From contig NZ_CP058595.1 in NCBI RefSeq assembly GCF_013402795.1, positions 2,644,001-2,708,000 on the forward strand: a stretch of 64,000 bases of DNA, written 5' to 3'. The stretch is from Costertonia aggregata. Lineage in GTDB: Bacteria; Bacteroidota; Bacteroidia; Flavobacteriales; Flavobacteriaceae. Both the position numbers and the translations under genes were made by a program. Within the stretch, counting starts at the first letter, position 1, and each line of letters begins with the position of its first letter. Positions 7,331-14,390 of this stretch are shown piece after piece. The notes beneath the pieces were generated by a model. That model ran no database searches. It was given only the letters and a program-made list of their open reading frames with translations, and was not told the origin of the DNA.

Positions 7331-9271
7331 ATGAGTGTATTAACAAGTAAAACCGAACTATCATTCGTAACCGATTTGGATTGGTTTCATGTAGTGGACA
7401 TCAGTGATAACACTGGCAGCCCACAAGGAACATCCAAGAAAATCAGAAGGGGCAATATCCTTTTGGGATATACTGGCTTCGATTCTAGGTACTATACGGA
7501 AACTGAGGTCAACAACTTCTTTTCGGGTACTGTACCTATCGTTGGATATAACAGAGCGGATTGGGATAACGCATTACAACCTGATGGGGATGGTTCACAG
7601 CTTACCAATTTACCCCAAGATTGGGATGGTGTATTGAATGGTCGAAATGTTCAGGTTACAAATTTTCAGGAATTGTACCTACATGGTTACTACGATGGGT
7701 CTGACATTAGCGCAACAAGTGATGCCCCATATATAAATATGCTAAATAATACACTATCAAAGAGCATACAGTTAGGGGTAGGTCAAATTTCTTTGACAAT
7801 TGATGGTGCTAGTATTTATACTGACGATAGCATAGTTGCAAATAATTTTGTTGGTAACGGTAGTAATCTTACTGGGGTAGAACTTTTGTCCAACAAAGGT
7901 CAGGCAAACGGTTATGTACCCCTTAACGGTTTTGGGCTAATCGATTCACAATACTTACCCGATTCTTTAGATGAAATTTTGGAATATGCGGATTTGGCTT
8001 CTTTTCCAACAACGGGAGAAACAGGTAAACTGTATGTTGCACTAGATACGAATTATGTTTACAGATGGTCAGGCTCGACCTTTATCCAAGTAGGGGGAGG
8101 GCAAATACCAGTGGATTCCGTTTTCGGACGTACAGGTGTCATTACTGCACAATCATCAGATTATTCAGCATTTTATTTAGGTCTAACCGATAAAGCTACG
8201 GATTCTGAACTACTTGACGGGCTGAATTCTACACAATTCATTAGAAGTGACCAATCGGACGCTATGAATGGAACACTAACGGCACAAGGTCTAACATTTA
8301 ACCAACCCCTTAATTTTTTCCAGCCCACTACCCACAATGATAAGATACTATTTATCGGTGGTAATGGTTTAGGCGATAGGGATTGGAGTAATATATTCCT
8401 TTATTCTGGTGGTGTATTCAGAATTAATGACAATGATATATGGCACGCTGGTAACGATGGTTCGAATAGTGGACTTGATGCCGATTTGTTGGATGGTCTA
8501 CAAGGTTCACAGTACTTAAATACCAGTTCAACAGCACAAACAAAGTCAGGTTTATTAAACCTTGATGCTTTAAGAGTAAAAGGAGCTAGTGGAAGATTTA
8601 GGAGTGTGTCCGATGGTACTAACGTTATTGAATGGGGTTTAGATAATGGAACACGACAATCCTATTTGGGTAATGTTTCAGGTCAATGGAAATGGCAAAT
8701 TGAATCTGGGGATTGGTATTTTACGGATGGTTCAGCAAATAGAGTATCTATTGGTAGAATCTCTGGGAATATATCAACAGTTGGCAATATAACTTCCAGT
8801 GACAATATATTGGCTAACGGGTCAAGCTCCGATATAAGTGTTGAGGCGAGAAGAGATACGTTAAGATTCTCTAGGCTTAGTGCAAACGGTTCTGGGGGAG
8901 CGTTAGTACTTTCGGACGATTCGATATCCGCCACAATTATTAGGGGCTACGGAAATTCTGATTTTTACAGTACCATAACGGCAACCAACTTTATATTAAG
9001 GTCTGATGAAAGGTTAAAGAATAGTATAGAACCTTATAAATCAAAGCCGATAAATGTACATTGGAAAACTTTCGTATTGGATAGCGATAAAACCGAAAGA
9101 GTACAGTTGGGGGCTATTGCACAAGAACTGGAAAAAGAGCATCCCGAATTTGTAATCACAAGTGATAAAGATGAAAAGTCAATTGCCTACATAGATTTGT
9201 TGATTGCCAAGAACGCTGAATTGGAATCGAGGATTGAAAAACTTGAAAGTCTAATCCTAAACCAAAAATAA
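7331..9271 (+). CDS. Tail fibre/spike with C-terminal S74 intramolecular chaperone
   Basis: The 646-residue host-recognition fibre has a Gly/Asn/Ser/Asp-rich body with repeated fibre motifs: GDGSQLTNLP and GNGSNLTGVEL near residues 95 and 180, and ELLDGLNSTQF and DLLDGLQGSQY further on. The last 90 residues are a peptidase S74 domain. They begin with SDERLKNSIEPYK, in which Ser558 and the following Lys form the expected self-cleavage site, and contain LGAIAQELEKEHPEF and a final heptad helix. Such domains trimerise the fibre and then cut themselves off. The N-terminus presumably attaches to the tail. The stop codon overlaps the start of the next gene by one base (TAATG). Confidence 0.88.
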   Translation: MSVLTSKTELSFVTDLDWFHVVDISDNTGSPQGTSKKIRRGNILLGYTGFDSRYYTETEVNNFFSGTVPIVGYNRADWDNALQPDGDGSQLTNLPQDWDGVLNGRNVQVTNFQELYLHGYYDGSDISATSDAPYINMLNNTLSKSIQLGVGQISLTIDGASIYTDDSIVANNFVGNGSNLTGVELLSNKGQANGYVPLNGFGLIDSQYLPDSLDEILEYADLASFPTTGETGKLYVALDTNYVYRWSGSTFIQVGGGQIPVDSVFGRTGVITAQSSDYSAFYLGLTDKATDSELLDGLNSTQFIRSDQSDAMNGTLTAQGLTFNQPLNFFQPTTHNDKILFIGGNGLGDRDWSNIFLYSGGVFRINDNDIWHAGNDGSNSGLDADLLDGLQGSQYLNTSSTAQTKSGLLNLDALRVKGASGRFRSVSDGTNVIEWGLDNGTRQSYLGNVSGQWKWQIESGDWYFTDGSANRVSIGRISGNISTVGNITSSDNILANGSSSDISVEARRDTLRFSRLSANGSGGALVLSDDSISATIIRGYGNSDFYSTITATNFILRSDERLKNSIEPYKSKPINVHWKTFVLDSDKTERVQLGAIAQELEKEHPEFVITSDKDEKSIAYIDLLIAKNAELESRIEKLESLILNQK

Positions 9272-9690
9272 TGGCAGTTCCCAATACAACTACTTTTTCG
9301 CTTTTAGATGTTTGCAATGAAATTGGTTTAACTGGTTCGAACAGAACTTTATCAAATTGTTTTGGTAGTGCCATAGATAGCGGTTTTGACAATGCCCATA
9401 GAGGTTCAAAGGATAGACTTTTAAACTTTAGGAACTATCAACATTCAATATCTACAAGTAGCCTTTTACTGGTCGATGAAAAAAGTGCTTCCAACGCATG
9501 TGCTAGATGGTCTGACACACCAACATCGAGAATTGTTAGGTATATACCCAGCGGACAAAGCTTCAATAATGCTACTGCTTTATATTCAAATAGTAACGGT
9601 ACGACATTAGCCCCAGCCGATTGGTATTCGAACGGTGTAGTTGCGAGGGCTTGGAACGGTTCAACATTTACATTTACCCAACCATGTTAA
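9271..9690 (+). CDS. Tail-associated protein with C-terminal WNG-type domain
   Basis: The 139-residue protein starts translationally coupled to the fibre gene. Its N-terminal half contains TFSLLDVCNEIG and DNAHRGSKDRLLNFRNYQ, a pattern I associate with tail components of Bacteroidota phages. The C-terminal half (about 75-139) ends in ADWYSNGVVARAWNGSTF followed by a terminal Cys. That block aligns without gaps over 42 residues (92-133) to residues 62-103 of the prophage lipoprotein at 12279-12596, with 17 identities. Its position suggests a fibre accessory, tip or receptor-binding role. The exact function is unknown. Confidence 0.65.
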   Translation: MAVPNTTTFSLLDVCNEIGLTGSNRTLSNCFGSAIDSGFDNAHRGSKDRLLNFRNYQHSISTSSLLLVDEKSASNACARWSDTPTSRIVRYIPSGQSFNNATALYSNSNGTTLAPADWYSNGVVARAWNGSTFTFTQPC

Positions 9691-10259
9691 GATTCAAGAA
9701 ATACATACCCTATGTAATCATTGGTATACTGATAACCATACTTCAATGCAAGGATAAGGAGGTCGTTACAATTGAAGTTCCCGAAAAGAAAGGCAGCTTT
9801 GAGGTAATACAACCAAAACCAGTGGTTGAATATGACACGATTATCGAGCAGGGGAAACCCAGAATCGTTGAGGTAGAAAACCCTATCAATAAAACTTTGT
9901 TGGACAAATACGTTTCGTTGAAGGATTCGATTGATAGGATGGATTTAGTAAAGGATGCCATTACAGAAAGAACATACGTAGAAACTTTTATCGATAGTAA
10001 TCAAACTATCAAAGTCAAATCAAAAGTAATCGGCACTTTGAAGAGCCAGACGGTTGATTATACCATTTACGAAAGGCAGATACCTATTAATCAAAAGAAA
10101 CCTAAATACAGCCTTTATACTGGCGTTAATACCACAGTTCGCCCGATTGTGTCAATACAACCCAATCTAACCTTACAGACCCCTAAAATGCTCTACACGG
10201 TAGGATATAATCTACAAACGGAAGCTTTGACTTTAGGGGCATCCATTAAATTATTTTAG
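9684..10259 (+). CDS. Membrane-anchored protein of the lysis region (spanin-like candidate)
   Basis: I chose the ATG at 9684 over the longer frame because translation from there gives a clear N-terminal membrane anchor (YIPYVIIGILITILQC), while upstream codons encode an unlikely Cys/Tyr-rich start. It overlaps the end of the previous gene by 7 bases. After the anchor come a polar Pro/Val/Glu-rich stretch, a helical section with KYVSLKDSIDRMDLVKDA and a beta-rich C-terminus ending in LGASIKLF, a Phe-terminal strand reminiscent of outer-membrane proteins. Together with its place just before the endolysin, this suggests a protein spanning the envelope, perhaps a one-piece spanin. No family is recognised with confidence. 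The Cys after the anchor has Gln before it, so a lipobox is doubtful. Confidence 0.5.
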   Translation: MLRFKKYIPYVIIGILITILQCKDKEVVTIEVPEKKGSFEVIQPKPVVEYDTIIEQGKPRIVEVENPINKTLLDKYVSLKDSIDRMDLVKDAITERTYVETFIDSNQTIKVKSKVIGTLKSQTVDYTIYERQIPINQKKPKYSLYTGVNTTVRPIVSIQPNLTLQTPKMLYTVGYNLQTEALTLGASIKLF

Positions 10260-10262
10260 CTC

Positions 10263-11009
10263 ATGTCATTTAGTAATACCACCACAACGATATTCCAAAA
10301 AGTAACTCGTAAACAGGCTTTTATATTGGCAATCATATCAGCCCTTTTATTGGGCTTTTATTTTGGCGCACCACCAGTTATTGAATACATAGACAATAGC
10401 GATGAAAGAAAGGAACAGCGTTATCTAAGGGAACTTCAACAGAAAAAGGAATTTGAAAGGAAACTGGATTCTATCGATGAGGTACGGAGAATCGAAAAAT
10501 CGGAACTGTTCATCTACAAGAACAATCAAATCAACGACCTAATTAGCTACCTCGAAAGAAGGTTGCCCGAAAGTTCCCATATAACCATTTGGAACGTACA
10601 TAATCATGGGGGAGTACCTAAAACGGGCAACGATGCCGAAATGAGCGTACTGTATACCGTTGATAACGTAAAAGGTGTCAATATCAAAAAGGAGTATCTC
10701 AATTATCCCTTGCATTCGGGCTACTCGGAACTAGCCTATCAAATGATTGTAAGGGGCGGTAAGGGTTTCTATGTAAAGGATGTTTCAAAGAACAGGGCAA
10801 TTTACATAGGGGAAACAAAGAACAATATGGATTATGTAGGCACAAAATCCATTTATGGGGCTTGGATAAAATCATCCAGCACTGCTACATATTATATTTC
10901 AGTTTCTTTTCCAGTAGTAGATGGAATGCAGTATGGAGGTTACGGGTATTCGGAAACGCTGATATTGAACGCTAGAAACAAATTAATCAATCTATTGGAC
11001 ACGGAATGA
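10263..11009 (+). CDS. Membrane-anchored coiled-coil protein of the lysis region
   Basis: The 248-residue protein has one hydrophobic helix at about 18-38 (AFILAIISALLLGFYFG), then a highly charged helix (about 45-95) with KEQRYLRELQQKKEFERKLD that should form a coiled coil. A globular alpha/beta domain follows, with ITIWNVHNHGGVPKTGND, a hydrophobic core around SVLYTVDNVKG, and a C-terminal segment with YYISVSFPVVDGMQYGGYGYS. The latter two recall GAF-like sensory folds, but no family is firmly recognised. It starts 3 bp after the previous gene and overlaps the endolysin start by 4 bases (ATGA), so it is in the lysis operon. A holin-associated or antiholin-type role is possible but is only inferred from context. 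Confidence 0.5.
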   Translation: MSFSNTTTTIFQKVTRKQAFILAIISALLLGFYFGAPPVIEYIDNSDERKEQRYLRELQQKKEFERKLDSIDEVRRIEKSELFIYKNNQINDLISYLERRLPESSHITIWNVHNHGGVPKTGNDAEMSVLYTVDNVKGVNIKKEYLNYPLHSGYSELAYQMIVRGGKGFYVKDVSKNRAIYIGETKNNMDYVGTKSIYGAWIKSSSTATYYISVSFPVVDGMQYGGYGYSETLILNARNKLINLLDTE

Positions 11010-11458
11010 GAACAAGCAATATAGGAATACAACATATAAAGGATTGGGAACAGCTAAGGTTGAAAGCCTATAAGCCCCTACCTAATGATAGGTGGACTAT
11101 CGGATATGGCAATACATTTTATGAAGATGGAACACCAGTTAGGGAAAATGATGTCATTACCGTTGAAGAGGCAGAAAAACTGTTAAGGATTATATTGGCC
11201 AAATTTGAAAACAGCGTAAATCGATACGTTACTTCGAACATAAACCAATCACAGTTCGATGCCCTTGTTTCATTTGCCTATAACGTTGGTTCACACAATC
11301 TGAAACGTTCGACATTGTTAAGGGTAATCAATTACGACCCGAACGACCTAAAGGAAATAGAAAGGCAGTTCATGCGTTGGGTAAGGTCGAAGGGAAGAAT
11401 TATCAAGGGGTTGATAAATAGAAGGAAATCGGAGTTTGAACTTTATGCTTCAAACTAA
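11006..11458 (+). CDS. Endolysin, T4/P22-type lysozyme (GH24)
   Basis: The 150-residue muramidase cuts peptidoglycan to release phage. It has the GH24 catalytic pattern: Glu15 in IKDWEQLRLKAY, a candidate Asp28 and Thr31 in NDRWTIGYGNT. It also has the QSQFDALVSFAYNVG segment and a basic C-terminal part with FMRWVRSKGRIIKGLINRR, both typical of the family. There is no signal peptide, so export must rely on a holin. Its ATG overlaps the upstream stop (ATGA). An intrinsic terminator follows, ending the late operon. Confidence 0.92.
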   Translation: MRTSNIGIQHIKDWEQLRLKAYKPLPNDRWTIGYGNTFYEDGTPVRENDVITVEEAEKLLRIILAKFENSVNRYVTSNINQSQFDALVSFAYNVGSHNLKRSTLLRVINYDPNDLKEIERQFMRWVRSKGRIIKGLINRRKSEFELYASN

Positions 11459-11506
11459 TCAAATCTACTCAATATCGAAACATAAATATTCAAAATTGAC
11501 CAAGAG

Positions 11507-11535
11507 AACCCCTACCATAATTGGTAGGGTTTTTT
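11507..11535. terminator. Terminator between the lysis operon and the cargo operon
   Basis: CCCTACCA and TGGTAGGG form an 8-bp stem with a TAAT loop and are followed by six Ts on the plus strand. It ends the late operon and lies against the 3' end of the convergent nuclease gene, so it may also stop some minus-strand transcription. Confidence 0.85.
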
Positions 11536-12133
11536 ATTCTAAAACCCCTTTGTGTTTTATAAAGTAAATAAGGTCGGTTGAAAAAGTAACTAAATTGTAA
11601 ATCGTCAATACAAAACTGATTAAAAAAAAGATTGCGTTTAGCCCTTCATCTATTTGGACTAGTTCCCATCCAAATACGAAGGATAAATAAGCCCAAAACA
11701 CAGTAGCAAATAACGTTATCCATTCTCCTTTGTGAAAATATCTAAAGAACAAATACTTGTAATACTTGTTTCTACGGTTTCGAAACTTTTCAACATTAAA
11801 TAGTTGTATCATTTTTGTATGAAAAGCATAGTCCAAAATACCTAATTCATGAGGGTATATAATAATTGTTGGCAACCCGTTCCTGAAATATACTTTTGTT
11901 TTTTCATCGTATTCAAATCTCTTCTCTTTAGTAGAATTATACAATCCATAATATTCAACATATACATCTACATTTTGCAAATAGAAATCTACCCTTCTAT
12001 GTTTTTTGGAGTCATAGCGTAAGTTTTTTAAAACAAATTGCTCTTGGTATCGTATATGAGAATTATCAAAGTAGAATTTGATATAATCTTCTTCACGTGT
12101 AGGTTTGTAAGATTTATACTTTTTACTATCCAT
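11534..12133 (-). CDS. Membrane-anchored PD-(D/E)XK-like nuclease, prophage cargo
   Basis: The 199-residue protein joins two unlike halves. Residues 15-110 match the pattern of small restriction-endonuclease-fold domains: Glu31 in RYQEQFVL, Asp49 and Glu60 in RRVDFYLQNVDVYVEYYG, then KTKVYFRNGLPTIIIYPHELG. Known relatives read PDFYLP--IYIEYFG followed by a K-rich strand and IYP. The second half carries two strongly hydrophobic helices at about 139-157 and 166-186 joined by a short acidic loop, ending in a basic tail. A nuclease fixed to the inner membrane could act on incoming phage DNA; that is inference. It is the last gene of a minus-strand trio, 38 bp after the 34-residue membrane protein. 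The usual catalytic Lys is not in the standard place, so activity is not certain. Confidence 0.6.
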   Translation of the reverse strand: MDSKKYKSYKPTREEDYIKFYFDNSHIRYQEQFVLKNLRYDSKKHRRVDFYLQNVDVYVEYYGLYNSTKEKRFEYDEKTKVYFRNGLPTIIIYPHELGILDYAFHTKMIQLFNVEKFRNRRNKYYKYLFFRYFHKGEWITLFATVFWAYLSFVFGWELVQIDEGLNAIFFLISFVLTIYNLVTFSTDLIYFIKHKGVLE

Positions 12134-12171
12134 CTGTTTTGTCGCTTATTTATACAAAGAAGTAAAGATAT

Positions 12172-12276
12172 TCAGAAAGGATAGGTTTCATACAAATAGA
12201 AACTGGTTAAAACCAAAAAGAGCAGTACAATGATAACGAACGACCAAAACAGAATATCCTTTATCTTCTGTTTCAT
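12172..12276 (-). CDS. Small single-helix membrane protein (34 residues), prophage cargo
   Basis: This short gene lies between the lipoprotein and the nuclease. It starts with ATG two bases after the lipoprotein stop (TGA-TT-ATG) and ends in TGA. The product has a basic start (MKQKIKD), one long hydrophobic helix (about residues 8-28, containing FWSFVIIVLLFLVL), and a short aromatic tail ending YETYPF. The near-overlapping start implies translational coupling. Size, topology and position suggest an accessory of the neighbouring membrane and lipoprotein genes, for example an assembly or toxin-like peptide. There is no family assignment. Its reality is supported by the spacing and codon pattern but is not proven. 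Confidence 0.5.
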   Translation of the reverse strand: MKQKIKDILFWSFVIIVLLFLVLTSFYLYETYPF

Positions 12277-12278
12277 AA

Positions 12279-12596
12279 TCAGTATATAAAGGTTTGACCG
12301 TTCCATAATCTTACAATCCTACCATTGTAGTAATAGTTAGCTTCCGCATATTCAGTACCATCATATACTTTACAGAGTAAATCCGATGTTTCGAATTCCG
12401 AATTCGAAGGCATAAACAATGCACTTACCTTATTTTCATACATCTTTATGGCAGCCTCTTGTGTTTTTCCATAAGCGAGTTTTACGCCAACCGTTTCAAT
12501 CGGTTCTAGTTGCGTTTCAAATTCCATTTCTTTCTCACATGAGATACTAATAATACTTAATGCCAATACAACAGCTACTTTAAATAGGTTTTTCAT
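12279..12596 (-). CDS. Prophage lipoprotein with a WNG domain shared with a tail protein
   Basis: The 105-residue protein has a signal peptide (KNLFKVAVVLALSIISIS) ending at Cys20, followed by EKEMEFE, an acidic start typical of Bacteroidota lipoproteins that may reach the cell surface. The position before Cys is acceptable, although the -3 residue is Ser rather than Leu. The mature part ends with ANYYYNGRIVRLWNGQTF, and residues 62-103 align without gaps to residues 92-133 of the tail protein at 9271-9690 (17 of 42 identical). It is the first gene of the minus-strand cargo trio and starts only 12 bp from the radC remnant on the other strand. A surface role such as masking a phage receptor is inferred. 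Confidence 0.65.
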   Translation of the reverse strand: MKNLFKVAVVLALSIISISCEKEMEFETQLEPIETVGVKLAYGKTQEAAIKMYENKVSALFMPSNSEFETSDLLCKVYDGTEYAEANYYYNGRIVRLWNGQTFIY

Positions 12597-12608
12597 AATT
12601 TTGATTTA

Positions 12609-13094
12609 ATGTTATACATCGAAAAAAACTACACATTAGTAGAAAAGGCAAAGGCCGTTACCATTGCCGCCGCATTGGAGATCGGTAGGCGCAGACGGGG
12701 CGAGGAGGTATTGAAGATAAGCAAGATAAAAAGTAGTCAAGACGCTTTTGAGCTATTATTGCCCAGTATGGGAGATTTACAACACGAGGAATTTTGGATT
12801 TTATATTTAAACAATGCGAACAAGGTATTGTTGTCCTCGCAATTGAGCAAAGGTGGGTTAACAGGTACCTTGGTAGATGTGCGCTTGGTAATGAAACAGG
12901 CTTTGGAGCTAGGTGCTGTGGGTCTCATTTTAGCACATAACCATCCTTCGGGAACCTTAAAACCAAGCCCGGCCGATATTGAGGTTACGCAAAAAATAAA
13001 ACTAGCTTCCGAAGCTTTGGATATAAAAGTGCTGGATCATTTAATCATAACGCAAAAAGAATATTATAGTTTTGCGGAACATAGCCTTTTATAA
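12609..13094 (+). pseudogene. radC: radC C-terminal part (JAB/MPN domain), 5' end replaced by prophage
   Basis: Full RadC is about 225-235 residues, with an N-terminal helix-hairpin-helix region followed by a JAB1/MPN metal-binding domain. Only 161 codons remain. The first 13 come from prophage DNA, and the RadC-like sequence starts at AKAVTIAAALEIG. The whole JAB domain survives, including the zinc motif His110-x-His112-x7-Ser120-x2-Asp123 within AHNHPSGTLKPSPAD. An ATG supplied by the prophage keeps the frame open, so a shortened protein might still be made; whether it functions is unknown. The deacetylase-like gene starts directly after its stop, so the two were an operon. The cellular role of RadC is itself poorly defined despite its DNA-repair name. 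Confidence 0.85.
12640..12660. other. Prophage-chromosome attachment junction inside radC
   Basis: The radC reading frame here starts with a short unrelated segment (MLYIEKNYTLVEK) and then, from codon 14 at 12648, becomes recognisable RadC (AKAVTIAAALEIGRRR). In intact RadC this block is preceded by a helix-hairpin-helix part with GIGE just before AKA. The crossover therefore lies at or just before GCAAAGGCCGTTACC. The matching half-site must be at the left prophage end, outside the window, so the core repeat cannot be delimited. Confidence 0.75.
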
Positions 13095-14390
13095 ATGCTG
13101 TTGATCTATACCCATAAAATTACGCCACGTTTCACTTATATCATGAAGCAGGTTTTTACCCGTATTTTGGGTATTGAAGTATCGTACACAACGAAAGTCG
13201 AAGACTTCATAAAACACACAGGGCCTAAGATAACATATACGAAACAGCCCCTTCAGAACGAATTCTTTGTAAGGAGCAACGATCTTTTATTTGAGCAAGG
13301 AATAAATGATTTTGAAATAGTGATGGGCAATTGGGAAGGTATACCTTGTTTTTTCGCTACAGGCGAAGGCAGCGCACTACCTTTTGATATATTTTCGGCA
13401 AGTTTTTATTTGATTACGAGATACGAGGAATATTTACCTTACGTAAAAGATTCACACGGGCGATTTTCCCCAAAGGAAAGTGTAGGTTACAAAAATAAAT
13501 TTTTACAGATACCTGTTGTTGATTTTTGGGCCTTTAAGCTTTTGGATGCTCTTAAAGAGCGTTTTCCGGATATTGAACGTGAAAAGAGAACGTACAATTA
13601 CCTCTCTGTAATAGACGTCACGTCATCGCATTGTTTTGCGCAAAGGGGCTTTGTAAGAAGTATTGCCGGGTTTTTGTTGGATTTGGGTTCGTTTAAGCTC
13701 AGGCGGGTAGGCCAAAGGATTTCGGTTTGGCTCAACCCCAAAAAAGACCCCTATGATAATTTCTCCACTTTAATTGAAACCCATAAGCAAAAGAATGTAA
13801 AGAGTATGTTCTTTTTTCAGTTTGCGACCTATTCAACTTATGACAAAAATGTATCTACCAATAACAATAAGTTTAGATTTCTTATAAAATCCGTCGCGGA
13901 CTATAGTATCGTTTCCTTGTGTGCGTCTTACAGTTCATTTGATGACATCCATCTATTGAAACAAGAAAAAAAGAACTTGGCCAACGTTATCAATAGGCCC
14001 GTAAATTACTCCAGAATGCGATATAATAGGGTAGATGTGCCCGAAACCTATCGCAATCTCATTAATGCGGAATTTACCGATGACTATACCATGGGGTATA
14101 CCCACGAAATCGGTTTTAGGGCTGGAACTTGTACCTGCTTTTATTTTTATGACCTTCATTTAGAATTGCAACAGCCTATTCGCATACACCCATTTGCAGT
14201 GCATGATTATGCATTGGTAAATGCCAAAAAAAGCGATGAGATCATAAGAAAACTGGATGCGCTTCAACATTCAATAAAAAAGGTACAGGGCGAATTTATA
14301 ACCATTTTCTCCAATGAACTGTTGGGGGGAAGCTCAAGGATAGATTGGAAGGATTTATATGTCCAAATTTTAAATAGATATAACTCATAA
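13095..14390 (+). CDS. Polysaccharide-deacetylase-fold protein, metal site apparently lost
   Basis: The 431-residue protein matches, from memory, the polysaccharide deacetylase family (NodB-like, with a long N-terminal domain) often found next to radC and a YjjG-type gene in Flavobacteriaceae. Family landmarks are visible: FDIFSASFYLITRYEEY, KGFLR-like RGFVRSIAG, YTMGYTHEIGFRAGTC and a PF-V-D-AL-like end. Positions that normally bind metal differ, however. The TIDID-type motif reads VIDVT (Asp174, Thr176), the LHPSY motif reads LCASY (Cys276), and the usual SRQHF reads SRMRY (Arg309). No signal peptide is seen. It is probably an inactive or functionally shifted member. It begins at the base after the radC stop and overlaps the next gene by one base. 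Confidence 0.7.
   Translation: MLLIYTHKITPRFTYIMKQVFTRILGIEVSYTTKVEDFIKHTGPKITYTKQPLQNEFFVRSNDLLFEQGINDFEIVMGNWEGIPCFFATGEGSALPFDIFSASFYLITRYEEYLPYVKDSHGRFSPKESVGYKNKFLQIPVVDFWAFKLLDALKERFPDIEREKRTYNYLSVIDVTSSHCFAQRGFVRSIAGFLLDLGSFKLRRVGQRISVWLNPKKDPYDNFSTLIETHKQKNVKSMFFFQFATYSTYDKNVSTNNNKFRFLIKSVADYSIVSLCASYSSFDDIHLLKQEKKNLANVINRPVNYSRMRYNRVDVPETYRNLINAEFTDDYTMGYTHEIGFRAGTCTCFYFYDLHLELQQPIRIHPFAVHDYALVNAKKSDEIIRKLDALQHSIKKVQGEFITIFSNELLGGSSRIDWKDLYVQILNRYNS

Larger units (their letters stand above)
1..12650. mobile_element. Prophage, right-hand portion (structural, lysis and cargo genes)
   Basis: The segment carries capsid protease-scaffold, capsid, portal, connector, tail fibre and endolysin genes, all on the plus strand, followed by three minus-strand cargo genes. 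It ends where the radC reading frame begins without its 5' part. Terminase, repressor and integrase genes are not visible, so the left end must lie upstream of the window. A tape-measure-like protein points to a long-tailed phage; no contractile sheath gene was recognised. The right boundary near 12648 is inferred from where the protein sequence starts to match RadC, not from a seen direct repeat. Confidence 0.9.

Noticed and set aside
9621-9683. Longer N-terminus of the membrane-anchored lysis-region protein
   Set aside because: The first 21 codons encode a Cys/Glu/Tyr-rich segment overlapping the tail gene, while the ATG at 9684 gives a proper membrane anchor.
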